A stretch of DNA of 64,000 bases, taken from contig JAGVVL010000025.1 of NCBI GenBank assembly GCA_018287875.1, positions 2,418,001 to 2,482,000 of the forward strand. Reading direction: 5' to 3'. The translations under genes and the position numbers were made by a program. Numbering within the stretch: position 1 is the first letter of the stretch; every line of letters begins with the position of its first letter. Of this stretch, positions 43,838 to 52,972 are shown piece by piece. The DNA is from Nigrospora sphaerica. Taxonomy: Eukaryota; Ascomycota; Sordariomycetes; Amphisphaeriales; Apiosporaceae. The notes beneath the pieces were generated by a model that made no database searches, was not told where the DNA came from, and was given only the letters and a program-made list of their open reading frames with translations.

Positions 43838-43956
43838 ACATACGACCATAGCTTCCAGAAAACTCGGGATCCCGTCCGCTCTCCCATAGATAAGCTGGAA
43901 AGCGCCGAATTAGTACTAGGGTCGGTGACGACCTGGGAATCCTCGGTGTTGTATGT
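43838..43956 (+). rRNA. 5S ribosomal RNA gene (dispersed, divergent type)
   Basis: The 119 bp sequence starts ACATACGACCATAG and ends GTGTTGTATGT. The terminal nonamers ACATACGAC and GTTGTATGT pair to form helix I, the hallmark of fungal 5S. Internal landmarks follow the consensus order: GATCCCGTCCGCTC (loop B/helix III region), TTAGTACTAGGGTCGGTGACGACCTGGGAATCC (positions 43908-43940, loop E and the internal control region). A TTTT Pol III terminator begins at 43956. Single dispersed 5S genes are normal in Pezizomycotina, where several sequence types coexist. Several positions differ from the common filamentous-ascomycete type (for example ATAGCTTCCAG instead of ATAGGGTGTGG, with compensating changes AAGCTGGAAAG), so this is either a minor active isotype or a 5S pseudogene. 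Confidence 0.82.
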
Positions 43957-44689
43957 TTTGTCTTTTTGCTCTACTTATCAACGCCACGTATTCTATGTTA
44001 GACTTTCTATATAGACGAGTCTACTATTTCGCGAGAGTTTTCGTAGTCGCTTATATCCCGAGACCTTTTTCCTCCAAGATCCTTCCATAACGCGTCGGCT
44101 CGGACACTTTCCATGATACAGTAATCTCTGTCACCAGCAGGCACGAAATGTTGCCCAGTGCCTCTCTTCCCTGACCCCGTGGTATTAGTTGGAAAGCCAT
44201 ATGCGCCACCAGTAGTATAATGACGAGGGTCCGGCAGCTGATCAGATGTGCCAGTGTTATGAGCCCCGCATCGTCAATCGTTCCAACATCACTACAAGCA
44301 CCTCGGCCGGCTCGGATTCTCGCACATGTGAGGTGGTCGATGGGTCATGAACATTATGCCGTCACTCGCCGTCCCTCTCTACTTCTTAATAAACCCAATG
44401 CCGCTGTCAACCACCGTTTCAAGGAAGTGACACGCTCGTTATAGTGTGCATATCTGCAGCCACCGGACGTTTCCTAAAGCCAATTCCCGTGCCCCGGCAT
44501 CACGTAGCTGCCTAACGGCTTAGCTGGTTCCAGGCAGCCAGTACCCGTGGTTGCGGCCTCAATGCGGTACGACTCGATCATTCACGTACAACCATTTATT
44601 AGGAAGTCTGAGGTAATGTAGTCCCTTGTGCTCCCTCTTGTGCTGTGACGAGCCAATCATCCATCTTAGTCCTCACGCGCCTAACTCAG
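43957..44689. other. A/T-richer spacer downstream of the 5S gene
   Basis: Noticeably A/T-richer than the surrounding genes, with no open frame of note. It may be older mutated repeat DNA linked to the NACHT/ankyrin relic next to it. Confidence 0.4.
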
Positions 44690-45180
44690 TGTCCTGCTCA
44701 TCGCTTCCCACAACCTCGACGTCCTTGTCCTCCTTCCCACCCACTTTTATATCGATTGCTCCCCTCTCGCGAAGGAACTTCACGATATCTTCGTGTCCTT
44801 CTACCCGTGCTATTGCAGCGCCGTGCTGCCCTCCTCATTCATAGCACCGGTGTCAGCGCCACCGATTCTTCAAGATACGTTTTCGCCCTTGTTGTGCAGG
44901 TGATAGAGGTGCTTCCGAGTGCCCGGGGCGGTATCCCGGCAGGCTCCTTTCAAGAAAGGCCTGTGAATCTGCCCAAAGCTTATGTCAGCATCCTGCTCGA
45001 AGACTGGGGTCGCGAACACGAGTAGCAAATAACGGCAATATGTTGCCGCTATTTCTCGGTCCGCCTCGTCTGCGTCGAGAGCGTCCCGAGGCATTTGGTG
45101 GAATACCGGATCCGACACATTCCAGTTCCGCTGGGCTATAGACGTATCCTTCTCGCGCTTTAGACTGGGCACCAGCAGTC
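44690..45180 (-). pseudogene. decayed NACHT/ankyrin-type protein relic
   Basis: On the minus strand, 45172-44870 encodes a fragment (DALDADEADREIAATYCRYL, then VFEQDADISFGQIHRPFLKG ACRD). It resembles the segment between NACHT and ankyrin regions of fungal NLR-like proteins, where an 'A-x-x-x-IA-x-TC-x-x-YL' helix and a 'PFL-x-YA-C-x-Y-W' motif are typical. Further downstream on the same strand an ankyrin-like unit is split between two frames: GADTGAMNEEGSTAL, then in another frame ARVEGHEDIVKFLRERGA. Stops lie between the pieces. No start, NACHT P-loop or complete repeat array remains. It lies immediately 3' of the F-box gene on the same strand. I judge it a degraded remnant; the assignment rests on short motifs only. 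Confidence 0.45.
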
Positions 45181-45191
45181 ACGGCTCGGCC

Positions 45192-46532
45192 TCAGGCTTC
45201 CTCTTCTCTCGCTAGCGTCCACCCTCTGGTGGCCGCCGGCCTGTACCAACCTGCGGGCGTGGCCTCTATTGCCCACCTCATCTCGGTCCCGGGCCTCTTC
45301 TTTGCTTCAAACAGCGACGTTCCGACTTGCTTCTCGTTCAGCCACAGCCTACACGCCCACGACGGGAAGGCTGCCTTCCACTCTGCTTCGGTCCAGATGC
45401 CGGCCTTTGACAACTTGGGCTCGGGGTCGGCCCAAATTCCGGCCGGCAGCCGGGCACCGGTCGTCCCGGAGGTTCTCCACCGAAACCCCTCGGCCACTTG
45501 GGACGCCATCGCTAGTGTAACGAAGCCGCCCTGCTCTGTCCGTATGTATTCGGGCGAGGGGTACCCAGCGTACGCAGGGGAGAGGGGCGAGACGAGGTAC
45601 GCCCACGTGGCCACCTCGTGGTGCGCCGCATGACAGCGCAGTATTGTGTTGTGATAACTCCAGTCCCTCTCGCCGTCGGAACTCGGACCGCCCCCGACCG
45701 CCGCCAACACCATTACCTCAGCCGGCATCGACCCCTGGCTGGCCAACTTCTGGAGGCAGCCCGTGATAGACTGCCACATCTTTGCTGACGTTAGACTTCC
45801 GGCTTCGTATGAGTTGCCGCAGCACGGGATGCCCATCCCCCCACTCCGGAAACAGTTTATAACGAGGGAAAGGGTCGGGGGAAGCGGTCCAAGCGAGGTC
45901 GATTCCTGGGGCGCTCCACGAGGGCCCAGCAACAAGCTGTCGCAGACTGGTACCAGGCTGATACGCACCCGCCTCATACGGGGAAGCAAGGCGCGTACCT
46001 CGGAGCAAACATGGGGTGCCGCGGCGCCGTCGACGGAGGCTGCAGCCTCGCCCAACGACGTCGACAGCTCCAAGTGGACGCAGCTGGTGGGCAGGGCCCG
46101 GAGCGCGGCGGCGACGGCCGTGGCCGAGAGTAAGGGCCGCGTCGTGCGGAAGGAGATGCTGCAGAGGGAGAAGCTGCGGAAGGCGCTCGACATGTGCGGG
46201 AAGACGTCGCTGGCTACGGCGAGGACCAGGTCGTCCATCTCCTTGGAGGTATCCGGGGCGGCGACGGCGTGCTTGTCCGGCCACAGATGTATCGTGAGAG
46301 AGCGCGTGTGGGAAAAGACGGCTTGCCGGTCGCGGGCTGCTAAGAACCTGCCCAGGGTTTCCCAACCCAGCGCGATGTCACGGTAAAGGATACGCAGCGC
46401 ATGATCCCTCCATGTTTGGCAGACGAGCATGCTGCTCAGCAGGCTGCTGCCTTCGCGGTACCCGGATTCGCGGACGTGCTCCAGGACGGCGCTTAGCAAC
46501 TCGGGTGGAAGGGTGTTGATGGGAAATTCCAT
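45192..46532 (-). CDS. F-box domain protein, fungal-specific
   Basis: Single-exon gene of 446 residues. I chose ATG 46532 because it begins MEFPINTLPPELLSAVLEHV, the start of a canonical F-box (LPPELL..., then LVCQTWRDHALRILYRDI at about residues 30-55). An in-frame ATG at 46655 would add 41 non-conserved residues. The F-box would dock the protein on Skp1 in an SCF ubiquitin ligase. The remainder shows the loose Leu-rich pattern usual for fungal F-box proteins without a named C-terminal domain (VHLELSTSLGEAAAS, LLPRMRRVRISLVPV). It ends in an aromatic segment with RTSGTTGARLPAGIWADPEP and TEAEWKAAFPSWACRLWLNE. The substrate is unknown. The gene is flanked by a relic on one side and a degenerate protease on the other, so it may sit in a rapidly changing segment. 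Confidence 0.8.
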   Translation of the reverse strand: MEFPINTLPPELLSAVLEHVRESGYREGSSLLSSMLVCQTWRDHALRILYRDIALGWETLGRFLAARDRQAVFSHTRSLTIHLWPDKHAVAAPDTSKEMDDLVLAVASDVFPHMSSAFRSFSLCSISFRTTRPLLSATAVAAALRALPTSCVHLELSTSLGEAAASVDGAAAPHVCSEVRALLPRMRRVRISLVPVCDSLLLGPRGAPQESTSLGPLPPTLSLVINCFRSGGMGIPCCGNSYEAGSLTSAKMWQSITGCLQKLASQGSMPAEVMVLAAVGGGPSSDGERDWSYHNTILRCHAAHHEVATWAYLVSPLSPAYAGYPSPEYIRTEQGGFVTLAMASQVAEGFRWRTSGTTGARLPAGIWADPEPKLSKAGIWTEAEWKAAFPSWACRLWLNEKQVGTSLFEAKKRPGTEMRWAIEATPAGWYRPAATRGWTLAREEEA

Positions 46533-47048
46533 GGGCGCGGGACGTATTTGCTGATGCAATAACCAGGGGGGTGAAGTGGTTGGGAGGGACGAAAGGTGGA
46601 AAGGGTTTGTTTCGGGGACAGGGCTACTCACGCTACTTATATTGGCCGCAACCATTGGGGGAGATATACTAACGCTTGTTTAGAAACTCAGTGATTCTAC
46701 TATTCCCAACAACTCTTGGCCTGTCACGCCAGTCGGTCCTAAGGTGTGAACTAGTTGAACAGCTGCCAGCCCGGATCGATCCAAAGACGCACAACGAGAG
46801 CAGTTGGCTCTGCTGAGATGTTATTTTCTGGATGATCCGCTCGCCGTGACGGCCAGACCAGGCATGGACCGAAACCGCGCACATAAGAAATACTTCACGA
46901 CGTATTGGAGGCATCTGAAGAATCCGAGCACATCGTCTTTCGGAACCACTCTTCGTGGGGGACATTGTGAGCTTCACGGGTCGGGGTTTGGGAGACAGCG
47001 GCGGCCTGACGGCGACGGTGGTACTCGGGACACGAAGACAGCACGAGA
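46533..47048. other. spacer between F-box gene and protease-like gene
   Basis: F-box gene upstream region and 3' UTR of the protease-like gene; both genes are on the minus strand. No other gene is seen. Confidence 0.5.
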
Positions 47049-48695
47049 TCAAAGCCCCATCCACAGCCACGCGGCAAGGCACACGGCAAGCACCTTCGCG
47101 GAAAACCCGTGCCTCGGCCCGGCGCTCTTGTCTTCGTCCTCGTCCTTGCCGGTGCTGCCAGCCTTGCTCTGGTCCAGGCCGGCGTCGCCGTCGCACTGGC
47201 CCCGCATGTCCGCGATGGCGCCCTCGGCCCGCGTGACGGTCTGGACGTCAGAGCCGCAGTCGTTCCGCCGCGCCAGCCACACGCTGCGGCCGTCCTGATC
47301 GAAGACGGCGTAGACGGCCCGCAGGAAACTGTGGCCCAGGTAGTAGAAGTCGATCTCGCTCACGGTCCAGCTCGTGCGGTCCCACGGCAATACTGAGAGG
47401 ACGCAATCCTCGTGCGCGCCGGCGTCGTGGATCTGCGTGCTGCTGAAAACCAGGTCCCGGTACGGGATGCTGACGTTGAGGCCGCCGAACTGGAGGTCCA
47501 GCGACCCCTGGACCTCACGGGCTTCACGGCAGGGCACGAGGTACCACTCTCCGGCGGCTTCGCTCGTGTCATAGATGCCGAACGCTTTCGCAATAGTGTT
47601 GACAATAGCCTCTGGGAGGAAGCTGAGCTCGTGGTCGGTATGAACCATCATTTTGAAGCTGGGGAAGGTGGACTCATTGCCACGAGGGCTCCGTAGAGTC
47701 ACACCGTCAACATTCGTCCAGTAGCTAGTTACACCGTTAGCGAAACTGTCCGAAAACCATCCAATAGGAGAGCGTTTCTGCGAATAGGACCGTACCGGAA
47801 CTCGGAGTAGTCGAATGGGTACGTGGGTGGTTCGATCACCGGGACCTTCTGCAGGGCGCCCGAAAACTTTTTCGTATCGACGCCGCCCAGAACCAGTGAA
47901 CCCCCCTCAAGTCCATCTTTATCACCGAGGGCCAGACCGAAAACTTTGGTCTGCACTACGCCCTGGTCTACCAGCTCGTCGACAACGCTGGAATAGTTTG
48001 AGTTCATGCCCCGGCCCCAACCCAGACCCAGGGCCCCGTTTTCGGACCCCGTGTGGTATTCGTGAATACCGATTGTCACATTTCTCAGAGTGCCTACACA
48101 CAGCATTAGCATGACTCCTCGTATACAGGCCGTCGCGGCAACCGAAGGGGGGATTGGGACGGACTAGTGCCTTGGATGGTCAAATCATCGGTGGCATATG
48201 ACAATCGCCAAGAGCTGCCATCGTCGTTATTCAGATAGTCGTGGCCCTCGGGCGTCGACAAGTATTTGTTGGTGGTCGAGAGCGACTCGTTGTACGTCCC
48301 AGCCACCTTGCAGGCCGCCTTCCAGTTCTTGGAATACACCGAATCGCAGTCACTGTTCACCCAAGTGACGTAGGTACCGACATCGACGGCCAGCTGGAAG
48401 CTCTGCTTGGGCGTTCCGATGTCCACTGTGCATTGTCAGCTACCGTACCACCGCGGTTTCGGGGTGGACGCGTGATCGGGGGGCGCGGGCTACCATTGAC
48501 CGTGTACGTCGAGTTGCCCCACGCTCTCCTGAGCGAGGCGCCAGTGGCTCGCTTCACGAGTCCTTTTGCTGTCGGTTGGTTCCTTTCCCTTTTGAGGGGC
48601 AGTTCCAGGAAGCCCGTACTCTCGGCCGTGGACACTTGAGCTAGGCCGAGAAGACTGAACAGCCCAGTCGTGTACCACAGTCCGGTAGGCTTCAT
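47049..48695 (-). CDS. GPI-anchored aspartic-protease-like protein, second catalytic motif lost
   Basis: Four minus-strand exons: 48695-48494, 48425-48165, 48093-47796 and 47724-47049 (introns 68, 71 and 71 bp), giving 478 residues. All phases close. Intron 2 uses a weak GTCCGT donor but has an excellent TGCTAAT branch. There is a signal peptide (LFSLLGLAQVSTA). The pepsin fold begins YTVNVDIGTPKQSFQLAVDV, with the first catalytic Asp in DVGTYVTWV (residues 82-90). Further landmarks are ENGALGLGWG and GSLVLGGVDTKKF. Where family members have V-D-S/T-G-T before L-S-F-L-P, this protein reads MMVHTDHELSFLP, so residue 282 is His instead of the second catalytic Asp. A Ser/Asp/Lys tail and a terminal hydrophobic stretch (VLAVCLAAWLWMGL) form a GPI signal. 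It is probably a cell-wall-anchored pseudoprotease. Confidence 0.88.
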
Positions 48696-49987
48696 CTTGA
48701 CTCGGCAGTAACCCTAGCTAGTGTCGCCGCGTTCTTTGCGCCGCTATCTTGGTGGGCAACGGTGAACTGTGCCTGGCGTCTTACCACCACCAGCAATAGC
48801 AAGCGGCCTCAAGATAGACCGTTGGTCCGATTGCGAAGAAAGGGTCCAGAGTATTCGGACGCTTGTAGATGAACAAAACTGTCAGTTCTTTATGGACAAA
48901 ACTAGGCGGGAATTCCCACGTCGACTTGCGAGTAACACGCGATAGATCTCGGGACAACCCGTGACTCAAAAAGTCCCCCTTACCCACGCTTCATTTGACG
49001 GTTTGGCCCCTGGCTATTATATTCCCGGTCGTCAGCACGCGATATCCTAACGCAATGCAGTAGGTGCGTCCGTGTTGACAAGGCGCGGCTGTATCCATGT
49101 CGCTAAGCGAGCCTAGTTTGGCCGTTGCTGATTCGCCCCAGAGTTTTCAGAAGGATTAAAACCCCCGTCGTCGGTAACGGTGAAGAGCTTACATTAACCA
49201 TAGTGCAGATATGCCATATCAGGATTCCCTTCGGACGCAGCTCGGCGTTTTTGGTTTTCGTGACAGTTGGGATCGCGTGTGTTCAAAGTATGTGAGGTGA
49301 CGAGCTTCCCGTTCGCCGAAGCAAGGGCGCATATAGGAGTATGAGAAAGACACCGTGAAACGACACGATCCATCTGAAGAAGTAATTAGCTACAGTGTGT
49401 TTGCCACACCATAGCGAGTGATTGGAACGAGCACGGAGGGTCATGATGCCTGATATTAAAAAACTGTGACAAGTTTCCGGTTTGGGCTGGAAGGGGTACA
49501 GCGTCGTCGCCGAGCACGTAGTTCGAACCACTGATCCCGTCCGTGATATAATCAGATTTCCAACTGAGAAGATGGGGTGGACGCGTCTGTAGTAGGTAAG
49601 AAGAAATATGTACATACATGCACTTCCGATGGTTTAGTAAGCGAGGGAGATGGGATAGTCGTTGCGGAATTAGGAAGCTTTCCCCGCGGTTTGGAAGGCG
49701 CGCGGGTGCGACCCCACGCTACCAGAAAGGTAACAAGGTAGGTGTCAAAATAGCTTATCTCGCACGATTCCAGAATTTGGAAGCGCCGCAGCAACACCCT
49801 TGCTTTTCAGTCCATCATCATAATCATCCACCTCCTGCTCCATTGCTACCGCATACGCCCACGCGGACGAGCACGCGGGCCGACCACTTTTCGCGCGGAA
49901 GAGAAGATAGACGGTGTGAGAAGGAGAGAGAGGGAAAGAGAAAAGAGAGAGCAAGCATCGACCCGGGCGCGCCCCCCTCGCCCAACC
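48696..49987. other. intergenic upstream of the protease-like gene and SRP21
   Basis: 1.3 kb between divergent starts. It includes an A/T-richer stretch (about 49000-49650) with no recognisable gene. It contains both promoters. Confidence 0.45.
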
Positions 49988-50622
49988 ATGCCCACCTACG
50001 AGAAGATGGAGGACTGGCTCCAGCAGACGCAGCTCCTGCTGGAGGCCCGGCCGACGACGGTAAGTTTTCTCTCGCCCCGCGGGGACCCGTCGCCGCCCTC
50101 GCCCACGCGGAACGTGCGCACGCACACGGAACCCCCCCCCCAAAAGCTGACCTGGCCGCGCCCCTCTCCTCGCAGACGCGCATCACGACCAAATACTCGG
50201 TCAACGACCTCCGGATGCGCAAGCGGGCGGCGCGGGCGGCCAAGAAAGCCGCCAAAGCCGCCGGCGAAGCGCAGCCGCCGCCCACCGCGACGACGACGAC
50301 GACGCCGCCGCGTGGCTCCCTCGTGCTCAAGGCCTACGACCCCGTGTCGGGCGCGACGCTCAAGTATCGGACCACTAAGGCGGCCGAGGTGTCGCGGCTC
50401 ATCACGAGCCTCGGCAGCAAGCTGGGCCGGCCCATGGCCGGCCTGCCCGCGCTCCGGGACGAGCCCATGGCCGACGCCCCCGCCGCCGCCGACGAGACCG
50501 CCGCCGGTACCCCCGCCACCGCCGACAGAGCCGACCCGCTCTCCGCCAAGGCCGGGGCACAGCAGCAGCCGCCGCAGGCAAGTGGTGGTGGCAAGGGCAA
50601 GAAGAAGAAGGGCAAGAAATGA
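49988..50622 (+). CDS. SRP21: signal recognition particle subunit SRP21 (SRP9 homologue)
   Basis: Exons are 49988-50059 and 50176-50622 (116 bp intron, GTAAGT donor, GCTGACC branch), giving 172 residues. The N-terminus MPTYEKMEDWLQQTQLLLEA and ITTKYSVNDL form the first part of the SRP9/14-type fold. The second half of the fold is GSLVLKAYDPVSGATLKYRT followed by TKAAEVSRLITSLGSKLGR. The C-terminal third is Ala/Pro-rich and ends in a Lys/Gly tail (GGGKGKKKKGKK) that likely contacts RNA. This arrangement is the fungal Srp21 version of SRP9, which with Srp14 forms the Alu domain of the SRP that pauses translation during ER targeting. An extra basic helix (KRAARAAKKAAKAAG) sits between the first strand and the core. 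It is intact. Confidence 0.9.
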
Positions 50623-51520
50623 AAATAACTACAAAATCAAAAGGGGGGCGCACGGCACGAATTCCAAAAGAAGGAAAGGGGGCGAAGAAGAGGGAAACAC
50701 GCGGAAAGGCGAGAAGGGCACTCCTACGCGGGGGGTGAGCATGAATTGGTACGATGGGATCCCCGTACTAATGGCCAGCCAAGTCCCGCCGGGGGGGTAC
50801 CTATATTACACTATACATTACCCGCCGTGGCCCTGCAGCCAACACTACGGTCTACCGGCCTGGGAACTTGACTTACAGTCTTTGGCGCTCGCCGCGGGAC
50901 AACGGGCTCTGACGGGGATGCCGAGTTGGAGGGGAGGCATAGGGGCCGACAGGAGCCCGAGTTGGACCACGCACCGTCACGACATCATCGCTCGGCACTC
51001 ATGGGGCGAGATGGGGAGACCACAGGCGTCGACGAACTCGTCACGTCACACAGAGCAGAGCGGACTGGCCAAAGAAACAAGGTGATTCGTATGGTCTCTT
51101 CCATTACGACGCTAATTTACATGACTATCCATACGTGATCTCGTTTTCGACCCTATTCGGGACCTGCCTGCCACTCAACTCAAGTGCGGCACATTGCATC
51201 CCTCCGTGAACCCCCAAACGCCGACACGCCGTGGGAGGCCTCGGTCATCTATACCAACGGCCTCAACATACAAAAACCCAAACTGAAAACGAGAAAAGAG
51301 AACACACGTCGGCGCCGACGCGGCGGGGCGCCGGTCCGGCCACCGTCTAACGCGCCTTTGCAGGCCCTGGTGTGGAATGGTGAGGAGGGGGGGAGCGCAG
51401 CCATGCCAGGTAAATATGTGGAAAGCGCATCTGTCCTGGGGTGTGCAGGGGGGGGGGTGGGGGGAGAAGAGGGGTATCGTGGGAACGCGCAACGGAAACA
51501 ACAGCTTGCGAGCGAGGCGC
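50623..51520. other. convergent 3' spacer between SRP21 and RNR2
   Basis: About 0.9 kb with 3' UTRs only; no gene or notable repeat apart from a short G-run (about 51450-51460). Confidence 0.55.
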
Positions 51521-52972
51521 TTAGAAGTCCTCGTCGAAGGCGAAGTCGCCGCCGTTCTCGCCCTTGATCTCGGGCGACTCCTCCTCGACGTTCTTCTTGG
51601 TGCTGGCCATGACGCCGGCCTTCTGGTAGTCGCCGACGCGCTTCTCGAAGAAGTTGGTCTTGCCGCCCAGCGAGATGTTCTCCATGAAGTCGAAGGGGTT
51701 GGTGGCGCGGTAGACCTTTTCGTTGCCGAGGGCGACGAGCAGGCGGTCGGCGACGAACTCGATGTACTGCTTCATGAGGTTGGCGTTCATGCCCAGCAGG
51801 CCGCAGGGCAGGGCCTCGGTGAGGAACTCCTGCTCGATCTTGACGGCGTCGGTGATGACGTCCTCGACGACCTGCTTGCTGGGGCGGTTGTTGAGGTGGG
51901 AGAAGAGCAGGCAGGCGAAGTCGGTGTGGAGACCCTCGTCGCGCGAGATGAGCTCGTTGGAGAAGGTCAGGCCCGGCATGAGGCCGCGCTTCTTGAGCCA
52001 GAAGATAGAGGCGAAGGCGCCGCTGAAGAAGATGCCCTCGACGGCGGCGAAGGCGATGAGGCGCTGGGCAAAGGTGGACTCCTTGTCGCAGATCCACTTG
52101 AGCGCCCAGTCGGCCTTCTTGCGGATGGCGGGGACTAGGGAAGAAAAGTCAGCATGGGCGAAGCTAGACGGCAACGGCGGCGGGGCGGAGTGGCCGGCTT
52201 ACTGGTGTCGATGGCGTTGAAGAGGTAGGTACGCTGGGAGGGCTCCTTGATGTAAGTGTCGATGAGGAGCGAGTACGTCTCGGAGTGGATGTTCTCCATC
52301 ATGATCTGGAAACCGTAGAAGCAGCGGGCCTCGGGAATCTGGACCTCCCCGCTGAAGCGCTCGACGAGGTTCTCGTTGACGATGCCGTCCGAGGCGGCGA
52401 AGAAGGCGAGGATGTGGGAGATGAAGTACTTCTCATCCTCGTTGATCTTGTTGTTCCAGTCGTGCAGGTCCTTGGACAGGTCGATCTCCTCGGCGGTCCA
52501 GAACGAGGCCTCGGCCTTCTTGTACATCTGCCAGATCTGGGTGGGGGGGAGGTCGTGTAAGCCAAGACGCGTCGGGAAAGCACTATACGCGTCGCGGGGT
52601 TGGCGCGTCACCTACCTCGTGGTACTTGATGGGGAACAGCACAAAGCGCTGGGGGTTCTCCTGCAGGAGGGGCTCATCGGCCTCCTCGGGCTTGATGGTG
52701 GGTGCCACGGCCGGCTTGGCGACTTCTTTGGTTGCCGGCGCGACGGGCTTCTTGACCTCGACGTCCTCGAGCGGGGTGGCGACCTGGGCGTCCACGGGCA
52801 GGTTCTCTTTGCCAGCAGACAAATCCAGCTTCTTGACGGGCGAGTCCATGCGGAGGGACTCCATGGCCGAGGCAGCCTGGAAAGGGAGGGGTCAGTATAC
52901 GGGTTTACACGGTCTTGGTGGTGAGGTATGATCGCGTACCTTCTTGGAGGGAGTGATCATCTCGGACGCCAT
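51521..52972 (-). CDS. RNR2: ribonucleoside-diphosphate reductase small subunit (R2)
   Basis: Four minus-strand exons: 52972-52940, 52876-52616, 52536-52203 and 52134-51521 (introns 63, 78 and 68 bp), giving 413 residues. The N-terminal ~75 residues are a disordered regulatory extension ([16 protein letters not shown]). The class I R2 fold follows: [38 protein letters not shown] with iron ligand D148, [10 protein letters not shown] with E179, H182 and tyrosyl-radical Y186, [10 protein letters not shown], and RDEGLHTDF with the final Glu/His ligands. The C-terminus ends DFAFDEDF, the acidic-aromatic tail that docks on R1 and completes electron transfer. All diiron and radical residues are present, so this is the active (Rnr2) and not the Rnr4-like form. 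It is essential for dNTP synthesis in S phase. ACGCGT sites lie upstream. Confidence 0.96.

Noticed and set aside
49515..49545. GGTTCGAA-like T-loop on the minus strand
   Set aside because: The flanks do not form a T stem, and no acceptor or anticodon arm can be folded, so it is not a tRNA.
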